Under the pieces are notes generated by a model that was given only the letters and a program-made list of their open reading frames with translations, ran no database searches and had not been told where the DNA came from. From Streptomyces sp. A2-16 (GTDB lineage Bacteria; Actinomycetota; Actinomycetes; Streptomycetales; Streptomycetaceae), in NCBI RefSeq assembly GCF_018128905.1, contig NZ_CP063808.1, positions 2,108,001 through 2,172,000 of the forward strand: 64,000 bases of DNA, read 5' to 3'. The translations under genes were made by a program, and so were the position numbers. This document shows, piece by piece, positions 63,749-64,000 of this stretch. The first letter of the stretch is position 1; each line of letters starts with the position of its first letter.

Positions 63749-64000
63749 ATGCCGCTCACCCCCCGCACTCACGCCGGCCCCGCCCACCTGCACCTCAGCC
63801 CCGCCAGCCGGCCGGGCGGCGACGCCCTCCGTCGCCGTACCGGAAGCTCCCGTCGGCGCAGGGCGGCCGGGCTGCTCGCCTCCGCCGTCTGCGTCTGTCT
63901 GCTCGCCGCGAGCGCCCCGGCCGCGCCGCTCGGTGTCGGTGACCGCCTCTTCCCGCAGCTCGGCAACCCCGGCTACGACGTGGCGTCGTACGACCTCTCC
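63749..64000 (+). CDS. M1 family metallopeptidase, 5' part
   Basis: The first 84 codons of a gene that runs off the window. An Arg-rich N-terminus is followed by a secretion signal (AAGLLASAVCVCLLAASAPA, residues ~38-57) and the start of a mature domain, LFPQLGNPGYDVASYDLS, which matches the beginning of secreted Streptomyces M1 aminopeptidases found between rshA and hflX. The zinc motif HEXXH lies beyond the window. The ATG at 63749 has only GGTGGT upstream, a weak ribosome-binding site. Confidence 0.75.
   Translation, partial: MPLTPRTHAGPAHLHLSPASRPGGDALRRRTGSSRRRRAAGLLASAVCVCLLAASAPAAPLGVGDRLFPQLGNPGYDVASYDLS

Overview
The window is high-GC actinobacterial DNA with Streptomyces-type gene content and order: ftsK, rimO, pgsA, cinA, a ClgR-type regulator, nei, lhr, a DUF3046 gene, recA-recX, gluABCD with gluR-gluK, then miaB, miaA, dapF, rshA and the start of an M1 aminopeptidase gene. 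From memory of S. coelicolor this resembles the SCO5750-SCO5795 stretch of the chromosome core. No search was run, so species and strain are not claimed.

Layout. 1-21.2 kb holds core DNA-handling and envelope genes on the plus strand, interrupted by a minus-strand block (SDR dehydrogenase, Nei glycosylase, Lhr helicase, a toroid-fold protein), and ends with SOS-type control of recA-recX. 21.4-24.4 kb is a minus-strand sulfur/redox group: a cysteine-cluster leader peptide with a downstream hairpin, a cysteine dioxygenase-like enzyme, a rhodanese and an FAD monooxygenase. 24.4-31.7 kb is the glutamate uptake locus (gluA-D), divergent from the GluR-GluK two-component system, plus an orphan TAXI solute-binding protein. 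32.3-36.3 kb holds a CPA2-type antiporter with its RCK-C partner, a NarL-type two-component pair and an Excalibur protein. 36.4-42.2 kb looks less conserved: a SpoIIE-type phosphatase, an orphan RutA-like flavin monooxygenase and a type-2 argG.

The centrepiece is 42.4-54.3 kb, a complete class I lasso peptide cluster. The precursor at 46344-46472 has a 21-residue core that matches, as I remember it, siamycin I / MS-271 (C1-D9 macrolactam ring, two disulfides, C-terminal Trp). Around it lie the cyclase (C), RRE (B1), peptidase (B2), two ABC exporters, a MauE/DoxX-like membrane protein and a DsbA-like thioredoxin that probably form the disulfides, and a CapA-type metallophosphatase-fold protein matching MslH, the epimerase that makes the C-terminal D-Trp of MS-271. 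Genes C to H overlap their neighbours by 1-4 bases, so they form one translationally coupled operon. A histidine kinase, a response regulator without its phospho-acceptor Asp, and a canonical NarL-type regulator flank the cluster.

54.4-64 kb returns to core genes (miaB, extradiol-dioxygenase-like protein, MT0933-like antitoxin, miaA, dapF, rshA). Other sequence-level features are two copies of a ~200-bp stem-loop intergenic repeat (14636 and 31773), 63-bp and ~60-bp tandem repeat arrays (32184, 59514), a G-rich spacer between gluR and gluK, and many apparent leaderless promoters with a -10 box 6-7 bases before the start codon. I found no tRNA, rRNA, CRISPR array, insertion sequence or integrase.
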